Position numbers and translations under genes: made by a program
Part shown: positions 24,237 through 36,200 of the stretch, one piece after another
Layout of the letters: every line of letters begins with the position of its first letter
Numbering within the stretch: the first letter of the stretch is position 1
The notes under the pieces: generated by a model
The model's input: only the letters and a program-made list of their open reading frames with translations
What the model was told of the DNA's origin: nothing
Databases searched by the model: none
Assembly (NCBI GenBank): GCA_964020085.1
Contig: OZ026600.1
Location: 11,629,348-11,693,347, forward strand
Direction of reading: 5' to 3'
Source: Micromussa lordhowensis
Taxonomy: Eukaryota > Cnidaria > Anthozoa > Scleractinia > Lobophylliidae
Length of the DNA: 64,000 nt

Positions 24237-26690
24237 TTATGACAAATTTGCCAAGGACACCTAAATCGGCCATTTTCTGAGATTTTGCCAAGGGGAGACC
24301 AAGGGAAAATGCTCAGAAAAGTAGGCCGACTATAGGGGCTTCAAAAACACCTTTGCGCAAATTGCATCATCTCCTAATTGGCATGCGCTTGAAGTGCAAT
24401 CATAGGAACACATTTTGCTGCAAACCGCGGCTCAAAAAGTGCCCGTAGAGCCCAGTTATGACAACTTTGCCAAGGACACCTAAATCGGCCATTTTCTGAG
24501 ATTTTGCCAAGGGGGGACCAAGGGAAAATGCTCAAAAAAGTAGGCCGACTATAGGGGCTTCAAAAACACCCTGGCGCAAATTGCATCATCTCCTAATTGG
24601 TATGCGCTTGAAGTGCAATCATAGGAGAACATTTTGCTGCAAACCGCGGCTCCAAAACTGCCCGTAGAGCCGAGTTATGACAAATTTGCCAAGGACACCT
24701 AAATCGGCCATTTTCTGAGATTTTGCCAAGGGGGAACCAAGGGAAAATGCTCAAAAAAGTAGGCCGACTATAGGGGCTTCAAAAACACCCTTGCGCAAAT
24801 TGCATCATCTCTTAATTGGTCTGCGCTTGAAGTGCAATCATAGGACAACATTTTGCTGCAAACCGCGGCTCCAAAAGTGCCCGTAGAGCCGAGTTATGAC
24901 AAATTTGCCAAGGACACCTAAATCGGCCATTTTCTGAGATTTTGCCAAGTGGGGACCAAGGGAAAATGCTCAAAAAAGTAGGCCGACTATAGGGGCTTCA
25001 TAAACAGCGTGGCGCAAATTGCATCATCTCCTAATTGGTATGCGCTTGAAGTGCAATCATAGGAGTACATTTTGCTGGAAACCGCGGCTCCAAAAGTGCC
25101 CGTAGAGCCGAGTTATGACAACTTTGCCAAGGACACCTAAATCGGCCATTTTCTGAGATTTTGCCAAGGGGGGACCAAGGGAAAATGCTCAAAAAAGTAG
25201 GCCGACTATAGGGGCTTCATAAACACCCTGGCGCAAATTACATCATCTCCTAATTTGTATGCGCTTGAAGTGCAATCATAGGAGAACAGTTTGCTGCAAA
25301 CCGCGGGTCCAAAAGTGCCCGTAGAGCCGAGTTATGACAAATTTGCCAAGGACACCTAAATCGGCCATTTTCTGAGATTTTGCCAAGTGGGGACCAAGGG
25401 AAAATGCTCAAAAAAGTAGGCCGACTGTAGGGGCTTCAAAAACACCCTGGCGCAAATTCCATCATCTCCTAATTGGTATGCGCTTGAAGTGCAATCATAG
25501 GACAACATTTTGCTGCAAACCGCGGCTCCAAAAGTGCCCGTAGAGCCGAGTTATGACAAATTTGCCAAGGACACCTAAATCGGCCATTTTCTGAGATTTT
25601 GCCAAGGGGGGACCAAGGGAAAATGCCCAAAAAAGTAGGCCGACTATAGGGGCTTCATAAACACCCTGGCGCAAATTGCATCATCTCCTAATTGGTATGC
25701 GCTTGAAGTGCAATCATAGGAGAACATTTTGCTGGAAACCGCGGCTCCAAAACTGCCCGTAGAGCCGAGTTATGACAAATTTGCCAAGGACACCTAAATC
25801 GGCCATTTTCTGAGATTTTGCCAAGTGGGGACCAAGGGAAAATGCTCAAAAAAGTAGGCCGACTATAGGGGCTTCATAAACACCCTGACGCAAATTGCAT
25901 CATCTCCTAATTGGTATGCGCTTGAAGTGCAATCATAGGAGAACATTTTGCTGCAAACCGCGGCTCCAAAAGTGCCCGTAGAGCCGAGTTATGACAAATT
26001 TGCCAAGGACACCTTAATCGGCCATTTTCTGAGAATTTGCCAAGGGCGGACCAAGGGAAAATGCTCAAAAAAGTAGGCCGACTATAGGGGCTTCAAAAAC
26101 ACCCTGGCGCAAATTGCATCATCTTCTAATTGGTATGAGCTTAAAGTGCAATCATAGGACAACATTTTGCTGCAAACCGCGGCTCCAAAAGTGCCCGTAG
26201 AGCCGAGTTATGACAAATTTGCCAAGGACACCTAAATCGGCCATTTTCTGAGATTTTGCCAAGGGGGGACCAAGGGAAAATGCCCAAAAAAGTAGGCCGA
26301 CTATAGGGGCTTCAAAAACAATCTGGCGCAAATTGCATCATCTCGTAATTGGTATGCGCTTGAAGTGCAATCATAGGAGAACATTTTGCTGCAAACCGCG
26401 GCTCCAAAACTGCCCGTAGAGCCGAGTTATGACAAATTTGCCAAGGACACCTAAATCGGCCATTTTCTGAGATTGTGCCAAGTGGGGACCAAGGGAAAAT
26501 GCTCAAAAAAGTAGGCCGACTATAGGGGCTTCATAAACACCTTTGCGCAAATTGCATCATCTCCTAATTGGTATGCGCTTGAAGTGCAATCATAGGAGTA
26601 CATTTTGCTGCAAACCGCGGCTCCAAAAGTGCCCGTAGAGCCGAGTTATGACAACTTTGCCAAGGACACCTAAATCGGCCATTTTCTGAG

Positions 26691-29303
26691 ATTTTGCCAA
26701 GGGGGGACCAAGGGAAAATGCTCAAAAAAGTAGGCCGACTATAGGGGCTTCATAAACACCCTGGCGCGAATTACATCATCTCCTAATTTGTATGCGCTTG
26801 AAGTGCAATCATAGGAGAACATTTTGCTGCAAACCGCGGGTCCAAAAGTGCCCGTAGAGCCGAGTTATGACAAATTTGCCAAGGACACCTAAATCGGCCA
26901 TTTTCTGAGATTTTGCCAACGGGGGACCAAGGGAAAATGCTCAAAAAAGTAGGCCGACTGTAGGGGCTTCAAAAACACCGTGGCGCAAATTCCATCATCT
27001 CCTAATTGGTATGCGCTTGAAGTGCAATCATAGGAGAACATTTTGCTGCAAACCGCGGCTCCAAAACTGCCCGTAGAGCCGAGTTATGAAAATTTGCCAA
27101 GGACACCTAAATCGGCCATTTTCTGAGATTTTACCAAGGGGGAACCAAGGGAAAATGCTCAAAAAAGTAGGCCGACTATAGGGGCTTCATAAACACCCTG
27201 GCGCAAATTACATCATCTCCTAATTTGTATGCGCTTGAAGCGCAATCATAGGAGAACATTTTGCTGCAAACCGCGGGTCCAAAAGTGCCCGTAGAGCCGA
27301 GTTATGACAAATTTGCCAAGGACACCTTAATCGGCCATTTTCTGAGATTTTGCCAAGGGGGGACCAAGGGAAAATGCTCAAAAAAGTAGGCCGACTATAG
27401 GGGCTTCAAAAACACCCTTGCGCAAATTGCATCATCTCTTAATTGGTCTGCGCTTCAAGTGCAATCATAGGAGAACATTTTGCTGCAAACCGCGGCTCCA
27501 AAAGTGCCCGTAGAGCCGAGTTATGACAAATTTGCCAAGGACACCTAAATCGGCCATTTTCTGAGATTTTGCCAAGTGGGGACCAAGGGAAAATGCTCAA
27601 AAAAGTAGGCCGACTATAGGGGCTTCATAAACACCCTGACGCAAATTGCATCATCTCCTAATTGGTATGCGCTTGAAGTGCAATCATAGGAGAACATTTT
27701 GCTGCAAACCGCGGCTCCAAAAGTGCCCGTAGAGCCGAGTTATGACAAATTTGCCAAGGACACCTTAATCGGCCATTTTCTGAGAATTTGCCAAGGGCGG
27801 ACCAAGGGAAAATGCTCAAAAAAGTAGGCCGACTATAGGGGCTTCAAAAACACCCTGGCGCAAATTGCATCATCTTCTAATTGGTATGAGCTTGAAGTGC
27901 AATCATAGGACAACATTTTGCTGCAAACCGCGGCTCCAAAAGTGCCCGTAGAGCCGAGTTATGACAAATTTGCCAAGGACACCTAAATCGGCCATTTTCT
28001 GAGATTTTGCCAAGGGGGGACCAAGGGAAAATGCTCAAAAAAGTAGGCCGACTATAGGGGCTTCAAAGACACTCTGGCGCAAATTGCATCATCTCGTAAT
28101 TGGTATGCGCTTGAAGTGCAATCATAGGAGAACATTTTGCTGCAAACCGCGGCTCCAAAACTGCCCGTAGAGCCGAGTTATGACAAATTTGCCAAGGACA
28201 CCTAAATCGGCCATTTTCTGAGATTTTGCCAAGTGGGGACCAAGGGAAAATGCTCAAAAAAGTAGGCCGACTATAGGGGCTTCATAAACAGCTTGGCGCA
28301 AATTGCATCATCTCCTAATTGGTATGCGCTTGAAGTGCAATCATAGGAGTACATTTTGCTGCAAACCGCGGCTCCAAAAGTGCCCGTAGAGCCGAGTTAT
28401 GACAACTTTGCCAAGGACACCTAAATCGGCCATTTTCTGAGATTTTGCCAAGGGGGGACCAAGGGAAAATGCTCAAAAAAGTAGGCCGACTATAGGGGCT
28501 TCATAAACACCCTGGCGCAAATTACATCATCTCCTAATTTGTATGCGCTTGAAGTGCAATCATAGGAGAACATTTTGCTGCAAACCGCGGCTCCAAAAGT
28601 GCCCGTAGAGCCGAGTTATGACAAATTTGCCAAGGACACCTAAATCGGCCATTTTCTGAGATTTTCCCAACGGGGGACCAAGGGAAAATGCTCAAAAAAG
28701 TAGGCCGACTGTAGGGGCTTCAAAAACACCGTGGCGCAAATTCCATCATCTCCTAATTGGTATGCGCTTGAAGTGCAATCATAGGACAACATTTTGCTGC
28801 AAACCGCGGCTCCAAAAGTGCCCGTAGAGCCGAGTTATGACAAATTTGCCAAGGACACCTAAATCGGCCATTTTCTGAGATTTTGCCAAGGGGGGACCAA
28901 GGGAAAATGCCCAAAAAAGTAGGCCGACTATAGGGGCTTCATAAACACCCTGGCGCAAATTGCATCATCTCCTAATTGGTATGCGCTTGAAGTGCAATCA
29001 TAGGAGAACATTTTGCTGCAAACCGCGGCTCCAAAAGTGCCCGTAGAGCCGAGTTATGACAAATTTTCCAAGGACACCTTAATCGGCCATTTTCTGAGAA
29101 TTTGCCAAGGGCGGACCAAGGGAAAATGCTCAAAAAAGTAGGCCGACTGTAGGGGCTTAAAAAACACCCTAGCGCAAATTGCATCATCTTCTAATTGGTA
29201 TGAGCTTAAAGTGCAATCATAGGACAACATTTTGCTGCAAACCGCGGCTCCAAAAGTGCCCGTAGAGCCGAGTTATGACAAATTTGCCAAGGACACCTAA
29301 ATC
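26691..29303. repeat. Linking block, about 12 monomers
   Basis: Ordinary monomers without a period of their own. The first part, to about 27890, matches 36690-37891 and also about 39320-40510. It carries the one-base loss in GAGTTATGAAAATTTGCC (27081) and the ATTTTACCAAGG variant. The second part, from about 27900 to 29900, matches about 41190-43190 (displacement 13285), including TCAAAGACACTCTGG, ATTTTCCCAACGGG and AAATTTTCCAAGG. It shares origins with the blocks at 36-50 kb. No gene was seen. Confidence 0.82.
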
Positions 29304-30805
29304 GGCCATTTTCTGAGATTTTGCCAAGGGGAGACCAAGGGAAAATGCTCAAAAAAGTAGGCCGACTATAGGGGCTTCAAAAACACCTTTGCGCAAATTG
29401 CATCATCTCCTAATTGGTATGCGCTTGAAGTGCAATCATAGGAACACATTTTGCTGGAAACCGCGGCTCCAAAAGTGCCCATAGAGCCCAGTTATGACAA
29501 CTTTGCCAAGGACACCTAAATCGGCCATTTTCTGAGATTTTGCCAAGGGGGGACCAAGGGAAAATGCTCAAAAAAGTAGGCCGACTATAAGGGCTTCATA
29601 AACACCCTGGCGCAAATTGCATCATCTCCTAATTGGTATGCGCTTGAAGTGCAATTATAGGAGAACATTTTGCTGCAAACCGCGGCTCCAAAAGTGCCCA
29701 TAGAGCCGAGTTATGACAAATTTGCCAAGGACACCTTAATCGGCCATTTTCTGAGAATTTGCCAAGTGGGGACCAAGGGAAAATGCTCAAAAAAGTAGGC
29801 CGACTGTAGGGGCTTCAAAAACACCCTGGCACAATTTGCATCATCTTCTAATTGGTATGAGCTTGAAGTGCAATCATAGGACAACATTTTGCTGCAAACC
29901 GCGGCTCCAAAAGTGCCCGTAGAGCCGAGTTATGTCAAATTTGCCAAGGACACCCAAATCGGCCATTTTCTGAGATTTTGCCAAGGGGGGACCAAGGGAA
30001 AATGCTCAAAAAAGTAGGCCGACTATAGGGGCTTCATAAACACCCTGGCGCAAATTGCATCATCTCCTAATTGGTATGCGCTTGAAGTGCAATCATAGGA
30101 GTACATTTTGCTGCAAACCGCGGCTCCAAAAGTGCCCGTAGAGCCGTGTTATGACAACTTTGCCAAGGACACCTAAATCGGCCATTTTCTGAGATTTTGC
30201 CAAGGGGGGACCAAGGGAAAATGCTCAAAAAAGTAGGCCGACTATAGGGGCTTCATAAACACCCTGGCGCAAATTACATCATCTCCTAATTTGTATGCGC
30301 TTGAAGTGCAATCATAGGAGTACATTTTGCTGCAAACCGCGGGTCCAAAAGTGCCCGTAGAGCCGAGTTATGACAAATTTGCCAAGGACACCTAAATCGG
30401 CCATTTTCTGAGATTTTGCCAAGGGGGGACCAAGGGAAAATGCTCAAAAAAGTAGGCCAACTGTAGGGGCTTCAAAAACACCCTGGCGCAAATTCCATCA
30501 TCTCCTAATTGGTATGCGCTTAAAGTGCAATCATAGGACAACATTTTGCTGCAAACCGCGGCTCCAAAAGTGCCCGTAGAGCCGAGTTATGACAAATTTG
30601 CCAAGGACACCTAAATCGGCCATTTTCTGAGCTTTTGCCAAGGGGGGACCAAGGGAAAATGCCCAAAAAAGTAGGCCGACTATAGGGGCTTCATAAACAC
30701 CCTGGCGCAAATTGCATCATCTCCTAATTGGTATGCGCTTGAAGTGCAATCATAGGAGAACATTTTGCTGCAAACCGCGGCTCCAAACGTGCCCGTAGAG
30801 CCGAG

Positions 30806-31000
30806 TTATGACAAATTTGCCAAGGACACCTTAATCGGCCATTTTCTGAGAAAATGCTCAAAAAAGTAGGCCGACTGTAGGGGCTTCATAAACACCCTGG
30901 CGCAAATTGCATCATCTTCTAATTGGTATGAGCTTGAAGTGCAATCATAGGAGAACATTTTGCTGCAAACCGCGGCTCCAAAAGTGCCCGTAGAGCCGAG
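30806..31000. repeat. 195-bp deleted monomer, copy 4
   Basis: Same deletion junction, 6764 bases after copy 3 (30 x 219 + 195 - 1, the lost base being at about 27087). It is the first of two copies only 852 bases apart. Confidence 0.96.
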
Positions 31001-31219
31001 TTATGACAAATTTGCCAAGGACACCTAAATCGGCCATTTTCTGAGATTTTGCCAAGGGGAGACCAAGGGAAAATGCTCAGAAAAGTAGGCCGACTATAGG
31101 GGCTTCAAAAACACCTTTGCGCAAATTGCATCATCTCCTAATTGGCATGCGCTTGAAGTGCAATCATAGGAACACATTTTGCTGCAAACCGCGGCTCAAA
31201 AAGTGCCCGTAGAGCCCAG

Positions 31220-31438
31220 TTATGACAACTTTGCCAAGGACACCTAAATCGGCCATTTTCTGAGCTTTTGCCAAGGGGGGACCAAGGGAAAATGCCCAAA
31301 AAAGTAGGCCGACTATAGGGGCTTCATAAACACCCTGGCGCAAATTGCATCATCTCCTAATTGGTATGCGCTTAAAGTGCAATCATAGGACAACATTTTG
31401 CTGCAAACCGCGGCTCCAAAAGTGCCCGTAGAGCCGAG
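31220..31438. repeat. Chimeric monomer at a duplication joint
   Basis: The left part (GACAACTTTGCC) follows the neighbouring GCCCAG lineage. From TGAGCTTTTGCC at 31261 through CTATAGGGGCTTCATAAACAC it matches about 30628-30730 (displacement 633). From CGCTTAAAGTGC near 31369 through GGACAACATTTT it matches 30517 onward (displacement 852). At least two source switches within 219 bases indicate unequal exchange or conversion with breakpoints inside a monomer. Confidence 0.8.
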
Positions 31439-31657
31439 TTATGACAAATTTGCCAAGGACACCTAAATCGGCCATTTTCTGAGCTTTTGCCAAGGGGGGA
31501 CCAAGGGAAAATGCCCAAAAAAGTAGGCCGACTATAGGGGCTTCATAAACACCCTGGCGCAAATTGCATCATCTCCTAATTGGTATGCGCTTGAAGTGCA
31601 ATCATAGGAGAACATTTTGCTGCAAACCGCGGCTCCAAACGTGCCCGTAGAGCCGAG

Positions 31658-31852
31658 TTATGACAAATTTGCCAAGGACACCTTAATCGGCCATTTTCTG
31701 AGAAAATGCTCAAAAAAGTAGGCCGACTGTAGGGGCTTCATAAACACCCTGGCGCAAATTGCATCATCTTCTAATTGGTATGAGCTTGAAGTGCAATCAT
31801 AGGAGAACATTTTGCTGCAAACCGCGGCTCCAAAAGTGCCCGTAGAGCCGAG
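31658..31852. repeat. 195-bp deleted monomer, copy 5
   Basis: Same deletion junction, 852 bases (3 x 219 + 195) after copy 4. It was created by the local four-monomer duplication at 30.5-32.1 kb. Confidence 0.96.
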
Positions 31853-33239
31853 TTATGACAAATTTGCCAAGGACACCTAAATCGGCCATTTTCTGAGATT
31901 TTGCCAAGGGGAGACCAAGGGAAAATGCTCAGAAAAGTAGGCCGACTATAGGGGCTTCAAAAACACCTTTGCGCAAATTGCATCATCTCCTAATTGGCAT
32001 GCGCTTGAAGTGCAATCATAGGAACACATTTTGCTGCAAACCGCGGCTCAAAAAGTGCCCGTAGAGCCCAGTTATGACAACTTTGCCAAGGACACCTAAA
32101 TCGGCCATTTTCTGAGATTTTGCCAAGGGGGGACCAAGGGAAAATGCTCAAAAAAGTAGGCCGACTATAGGGGCTTCAAAAACACCCTGGCGCAAATTGC
32201 ATCATCTCCTAATTGGTATGCGCTTGAAGTGCAATCATAGGAGAACATTTTGCTGCAAACCGCGGCTCCAAAACTGCCCGTAGAGCCGAGTTATGACAAA
32301 TTTGCCAAGGACACCTAAATCGGCCATTTTCTGAGATTTTGCCAAGGGGGAACCAAGGGAAAATGCTCAAAAAAGTAGGCCGACTATAGGGGCTTCAAAA
32401 ACACCCTTGCGCAAATTGCATCATCTCTTAATTGGTCTGCGCTTGAAGTGCAATCATAGGAGAACATTTTGCTGCAAACCGCGGCTCCAAAAGTGCCCGT
32501 AGAGCCGAGTTATGACAAATTTGCCAAGGACACCTAAATCGGCCATTTTCTGAGATTTTGCCAAGGGGAGACCAAGGGAAAATGCTCAAAAAAGTAGGCC
32601 GACTATAGGGGCTTCAAAAACACCTTTGCGCAAATTGCATCATCTCCTAATTGGTATGCGCTTGAAGTGCAATCATAGGAACACATTTTGCTGGAAACCG
32701 CGGCTCCAAAAGTGCCCATAGAGCCCAGTTATGACAACTTTGCCAAGGACACCTAAATCGGCCATTTTCTGAGATTTTGCCAAGGGGGGACCAAGGGAAA
32801 ATGCTCAAAAAAGTAGGCCGACTATAAGGGCTTCATAAACACCCTGGCGCAAATTGCATCATCTCCTAATTGGTATGCGCTTGAAGTGCAATTATAGGAG
32901 AACATTTTGCTGCAAACCGCGGCTCCAAAAGTGCCCATAGAGCCGAGTTATGACAAATTTGCCAAGGACACCTTAATCGGCCATTTTCTGAGAATTTGCC
33001 AAGTGGGGACCAAGGGAAAATGCTCAAAAAAGTAGGCCGACTGTAGGGGCTTCAAAAACACCCTGGCACAATTTGCATCATCTTCTAATTGGTATGAGCT
33101 TGAAGTGCAATCATAGGACAACATTTTGCTGCAAACCGCGGCTCCAAAAGTGCCCGTAGAGCCGAGTTATGTCAAATTTGCCAAGGACACCCAAATCGGC
33201 CATTTTCTGAGATTTTGCCAAGGGGGGACCAAGGGAAAA

Positions 33240-36200
33240 TGCTCAAAAAAGTAGGCCGACTATAGGGGCTTCATAAACACCCTGGCGCAAATTGCATCAT
33301 CTCCTAATTGGTATGCGCTTGAAGTGCAATCATAGGAGTACATTTTGCTGCAAACCGCGGCTCCAAAAGTGCCCGTAGAGCCGTGTTATGACAACTTTGC
33401 CAAGGACACCTAAATCGGCCATTTTCTGAGATTTTGCCAAGGGGGGACCAAGGGAAAATGCTCAAAAAAGTAGGCCGACTATAGGGGCTTCATAAACACC
33501 CTGGCGCAAATTACATCATCTCCTAATTTGTATGCGCTTGAAGTGCAATCATAGGAGTACATTTTGCTGCAAACCGCGGGTCCAAAAGTGCCCGTAGAGC
33601 CGAGTTATGACAAATTTGCCAAGGACACCTAAATCGGCCATTTTCTGAGATTTTGCCAAGGGGGGACCAAGGGAAAATGCTCAAAAAAGTAGGCCAACTG
33701 TAGGGGCTTCAAAAACACCCTGGCGCAAATTCCATCATCTCCTAATTGGTATGCGCTTAAAGTGCAATCATAGGACAACATTTTGCTGCAAACCGCGGCT
33801 CCAAAAGTGCCCGTAGAGCCGAGTTATGACAAATTTGCCAAGGACACCTAAATCGGCCATTTTCTGAGCTTTTGCCAAGGGGGGACCAAGGGAAAATGCC
33901 CAAAAAAGTAGGCCGACTATAGGGGCTTCATAAACACCCTGGCGCAAATTGCATCATCTCCTAATTGGTATGCGCTTGAAGTGCAATCATAGGAGAACAT
34001 TTTGCTGCAAACCGCGGCTCCAAACGTGCCCGTAGAGCCGAGTTATGACAAATTTGCCAAGGACACCTTAATCGGCCATTTTCTGAGAAAATGCTCAAAA
34101 AAGTAGGCCGACTGTAGGGGCTTCATAAACACCCTGGCGCAAATTGCATCATCTTCTAATTGGTATGAGCTTGAAGTGCAATCATAGGAGAACATTTTGC
34201 TGCAAACCGCGGCTCCAAAAGTGCCCGTAGAGCCGAGTTATGACAAATTTGCCAAGGACACCTAAATCGGCCATTTTCTGAGATTTTGCCAAGGGGAGAC
34301 CAAGGGAAAATGCTCAGAAAAGTAGGCCGACTATAGGGGCTTCAAAAACACCTTTGCGCAAATTGCATCATCTCCTAATTGGCATGCGCTTGAAGTGCAA
34401 TCATAGGAACACATTTTGCTGCAAACCGCGGCTCAAAAAGTGCCCGTAGAGCCCAGTTATGACAACTTTGCCAAGGACACCTAAATCGGCCATTTTCTGA
34501 GATTTTGCCAAGGGGGGACCAAGGGAAAATGCTCAAAAAAGTAGGCCGACTATAGGGGCTTCAAAAACACCCTGGCGCAAATTGCATCATCTCCTAATTG
34601 GTATGCGCTTGAAGTGCAATCATAGGAGAACATTTTGCTGCAAACCGCGGCTCCAAAACTGCCCGTAGAGCCGAGTTATGACAAATTTGCCAAGGACACC
34701 TAAATCGGCCATTTTCTGAGATTTTGCCAAGGGGGAACCAAGGGAAAATGCTCAAAAAAGTAGGCCGACTATAGGGGCTTCAAAAACACCCTTGCGCAAA
34801 TTGCATCATCTCTTAATTGGTCTGCGCTTGAAGTGCAATCATAGGAGAACATTTTGCTGCAAACCGCGGCTCCAAAAGTGCCCGTAGAGCCGAGTTATGA
34901 CAAATTTGCCAAGGACACCTAAATCGGCCATTTTCTGAGATTTTGCCAAGTGGGGACCAAGGGAAAATGCTCAAAAAAGTAGGCCGACTATAGGGGCTTC
35001 ATAAACAGCGTGGCGCAAATTGCATCATCTCCTAATTGGTATGCGCTTGAAGTGCAATCATAGGAGTACATTTTGCTGCAAACCGCGGCTCCAAAAGTGC
35101 CCGTAGAGCCGAGTTATGACAACTTTGCCAAGGACACCTAAATCGGCCATTTTCTGAGATTTTGCCAAGGGGGGACCAAGGGAAAATGCTCAAAAAAGTA
35201 GGCCGACTATAGGGGCTTCATAAACACCCTGGCGCAAATTACATCATCTCCTAATTTGTATGCGCTTGAAGTGCAATCATAGGAGAACAGTTTGCTGCAA
35301 ACCGCGGGTCCAAAAGTGCCCGTAGAGCCGAGTTATGACAAATTTGCCAAGGACACCTAAATCGGCCATTTTCTGAGATTTTGCCAAGTGGGGACCAAGG
35401 GAAAATGCTCAAAAAAGTAGGCCGACTGTAGGGGCTTCAAAAACACCCTGGCGCAAATTCCATCATCTCCTAATTGGTATGCGCTTGAAGTGCAATCATA
35501 GGACAACATTTTGCTGCAAACCGCGGCTCCAAAAGTGCCCGTAGAGCCGAGTTATGACAAATTTGCCAAGGACACCTAAATCGGCCATTTTCTGAGATTT
35601 TGCCAAGGGGGGACCAAGGGAAAATGCCCAAAAAAGTAGGCCGACTATAGGGGCTTCATAAACACCCTGGCGCAAATTGCATCATCTCCTAATTGGTATG
35701 CGCTTGAAGTGCAATCATAGGAGAACATTTTGCTGGAAACCGCGGCTCCAAAACTGCCCGTAGAGCCGAGTTATGACAAATTTGCCAAGGACACCTAAAT
35801 CGGCCATTTTCTGAGATTTTGCCAAGTGGGGACCAAGGGAAAATGCTCAAAAAAGTAGGCCGACTATAGGGGCTTCATAAACACCCTGACGCAAATTGCA
35901 TCATCTCCTAATTGGTATGCGCTTGAAGTGCAATCATAGGAGAACATTTTGCTGCAAACCGCGGCTCCAAAAGTGCCCGTAGAGCCGAGTTATGACAAAT
36001 TTGCCAAGGACACCTTAATCGGCCATTTTCTGAGAATTTGCCAAGGGCGGACCAAGGGAAAATGCTCAAAAAAGTAGGCCGACTATAGGGGCTTCAAAAA
36101 CACCCTGGCGCAAATTGCATCATCTTCTAATTGGTATGAGCTTAAAGTGCAATCATAGGACAACATTTTGCTGCAAACCGCGGCTCCAAAAGTGCCCGTA

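Larger units (their letters stand above)
19312..26690. repeat. 3699-bp (17-monomer) tandem repeat
   Basis: Bases about 19312-22990 recur 3699 bases later (16 x 219 + 195). Landmarks include the deleted monomer (20343 and 24042), GCGCGTGAAG, CTTAATTGGTCTGCGC, AAACAGCGTGG, ACAATCTGGCGC (22620 and 26319) and GATTGTGCC. Differences I noted are few, for example AAACTGCGG near 22476 against AAACCGCGG, CACTTTGG near 24129, and TTAAT near 23630. The period is shorter than the 5889 bp of the preceding block, and the two overlap, so this duplication happened inside an existing HOR copy. Confidence 0.9.
30512..32114. repeat. 852-bp (4-monomer) local duplication
   Basis: Bases about 30512-31262 recur at about 31364-32114, displaced by 852 (three full monomers plus one 195-bp monomer). 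TGAGCTTTTGCC appears at 30628, 31261 and 31480. The middle one, in the chimeric monomer at 31220-31438, sits at the joint of the duplication. Confidence 0.88.
29304..34492. repeat. 3237-bp (15-monomer) tandem duplication
   Basis: Bases about 29304-31255 recur at about 32541-34492. The displacement of 3237 equals 13 x 219 + 2 x 195. Rare shared states are GAGTTATGTCAAATTTGCC (29927 and 33164), CACCCAAATCGG, GAGCCGTGTTATG, GCTGGAAACC with GCCCATAG, and GACTATAAGGGC. The stretch 31.26-32.54 kb is not matched at this displacement; it is an extra insert from the 852-bp duplication plus neighbouring monomers, and matches 33.66-34.9 kb at 2385. Confidence 0.88.
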
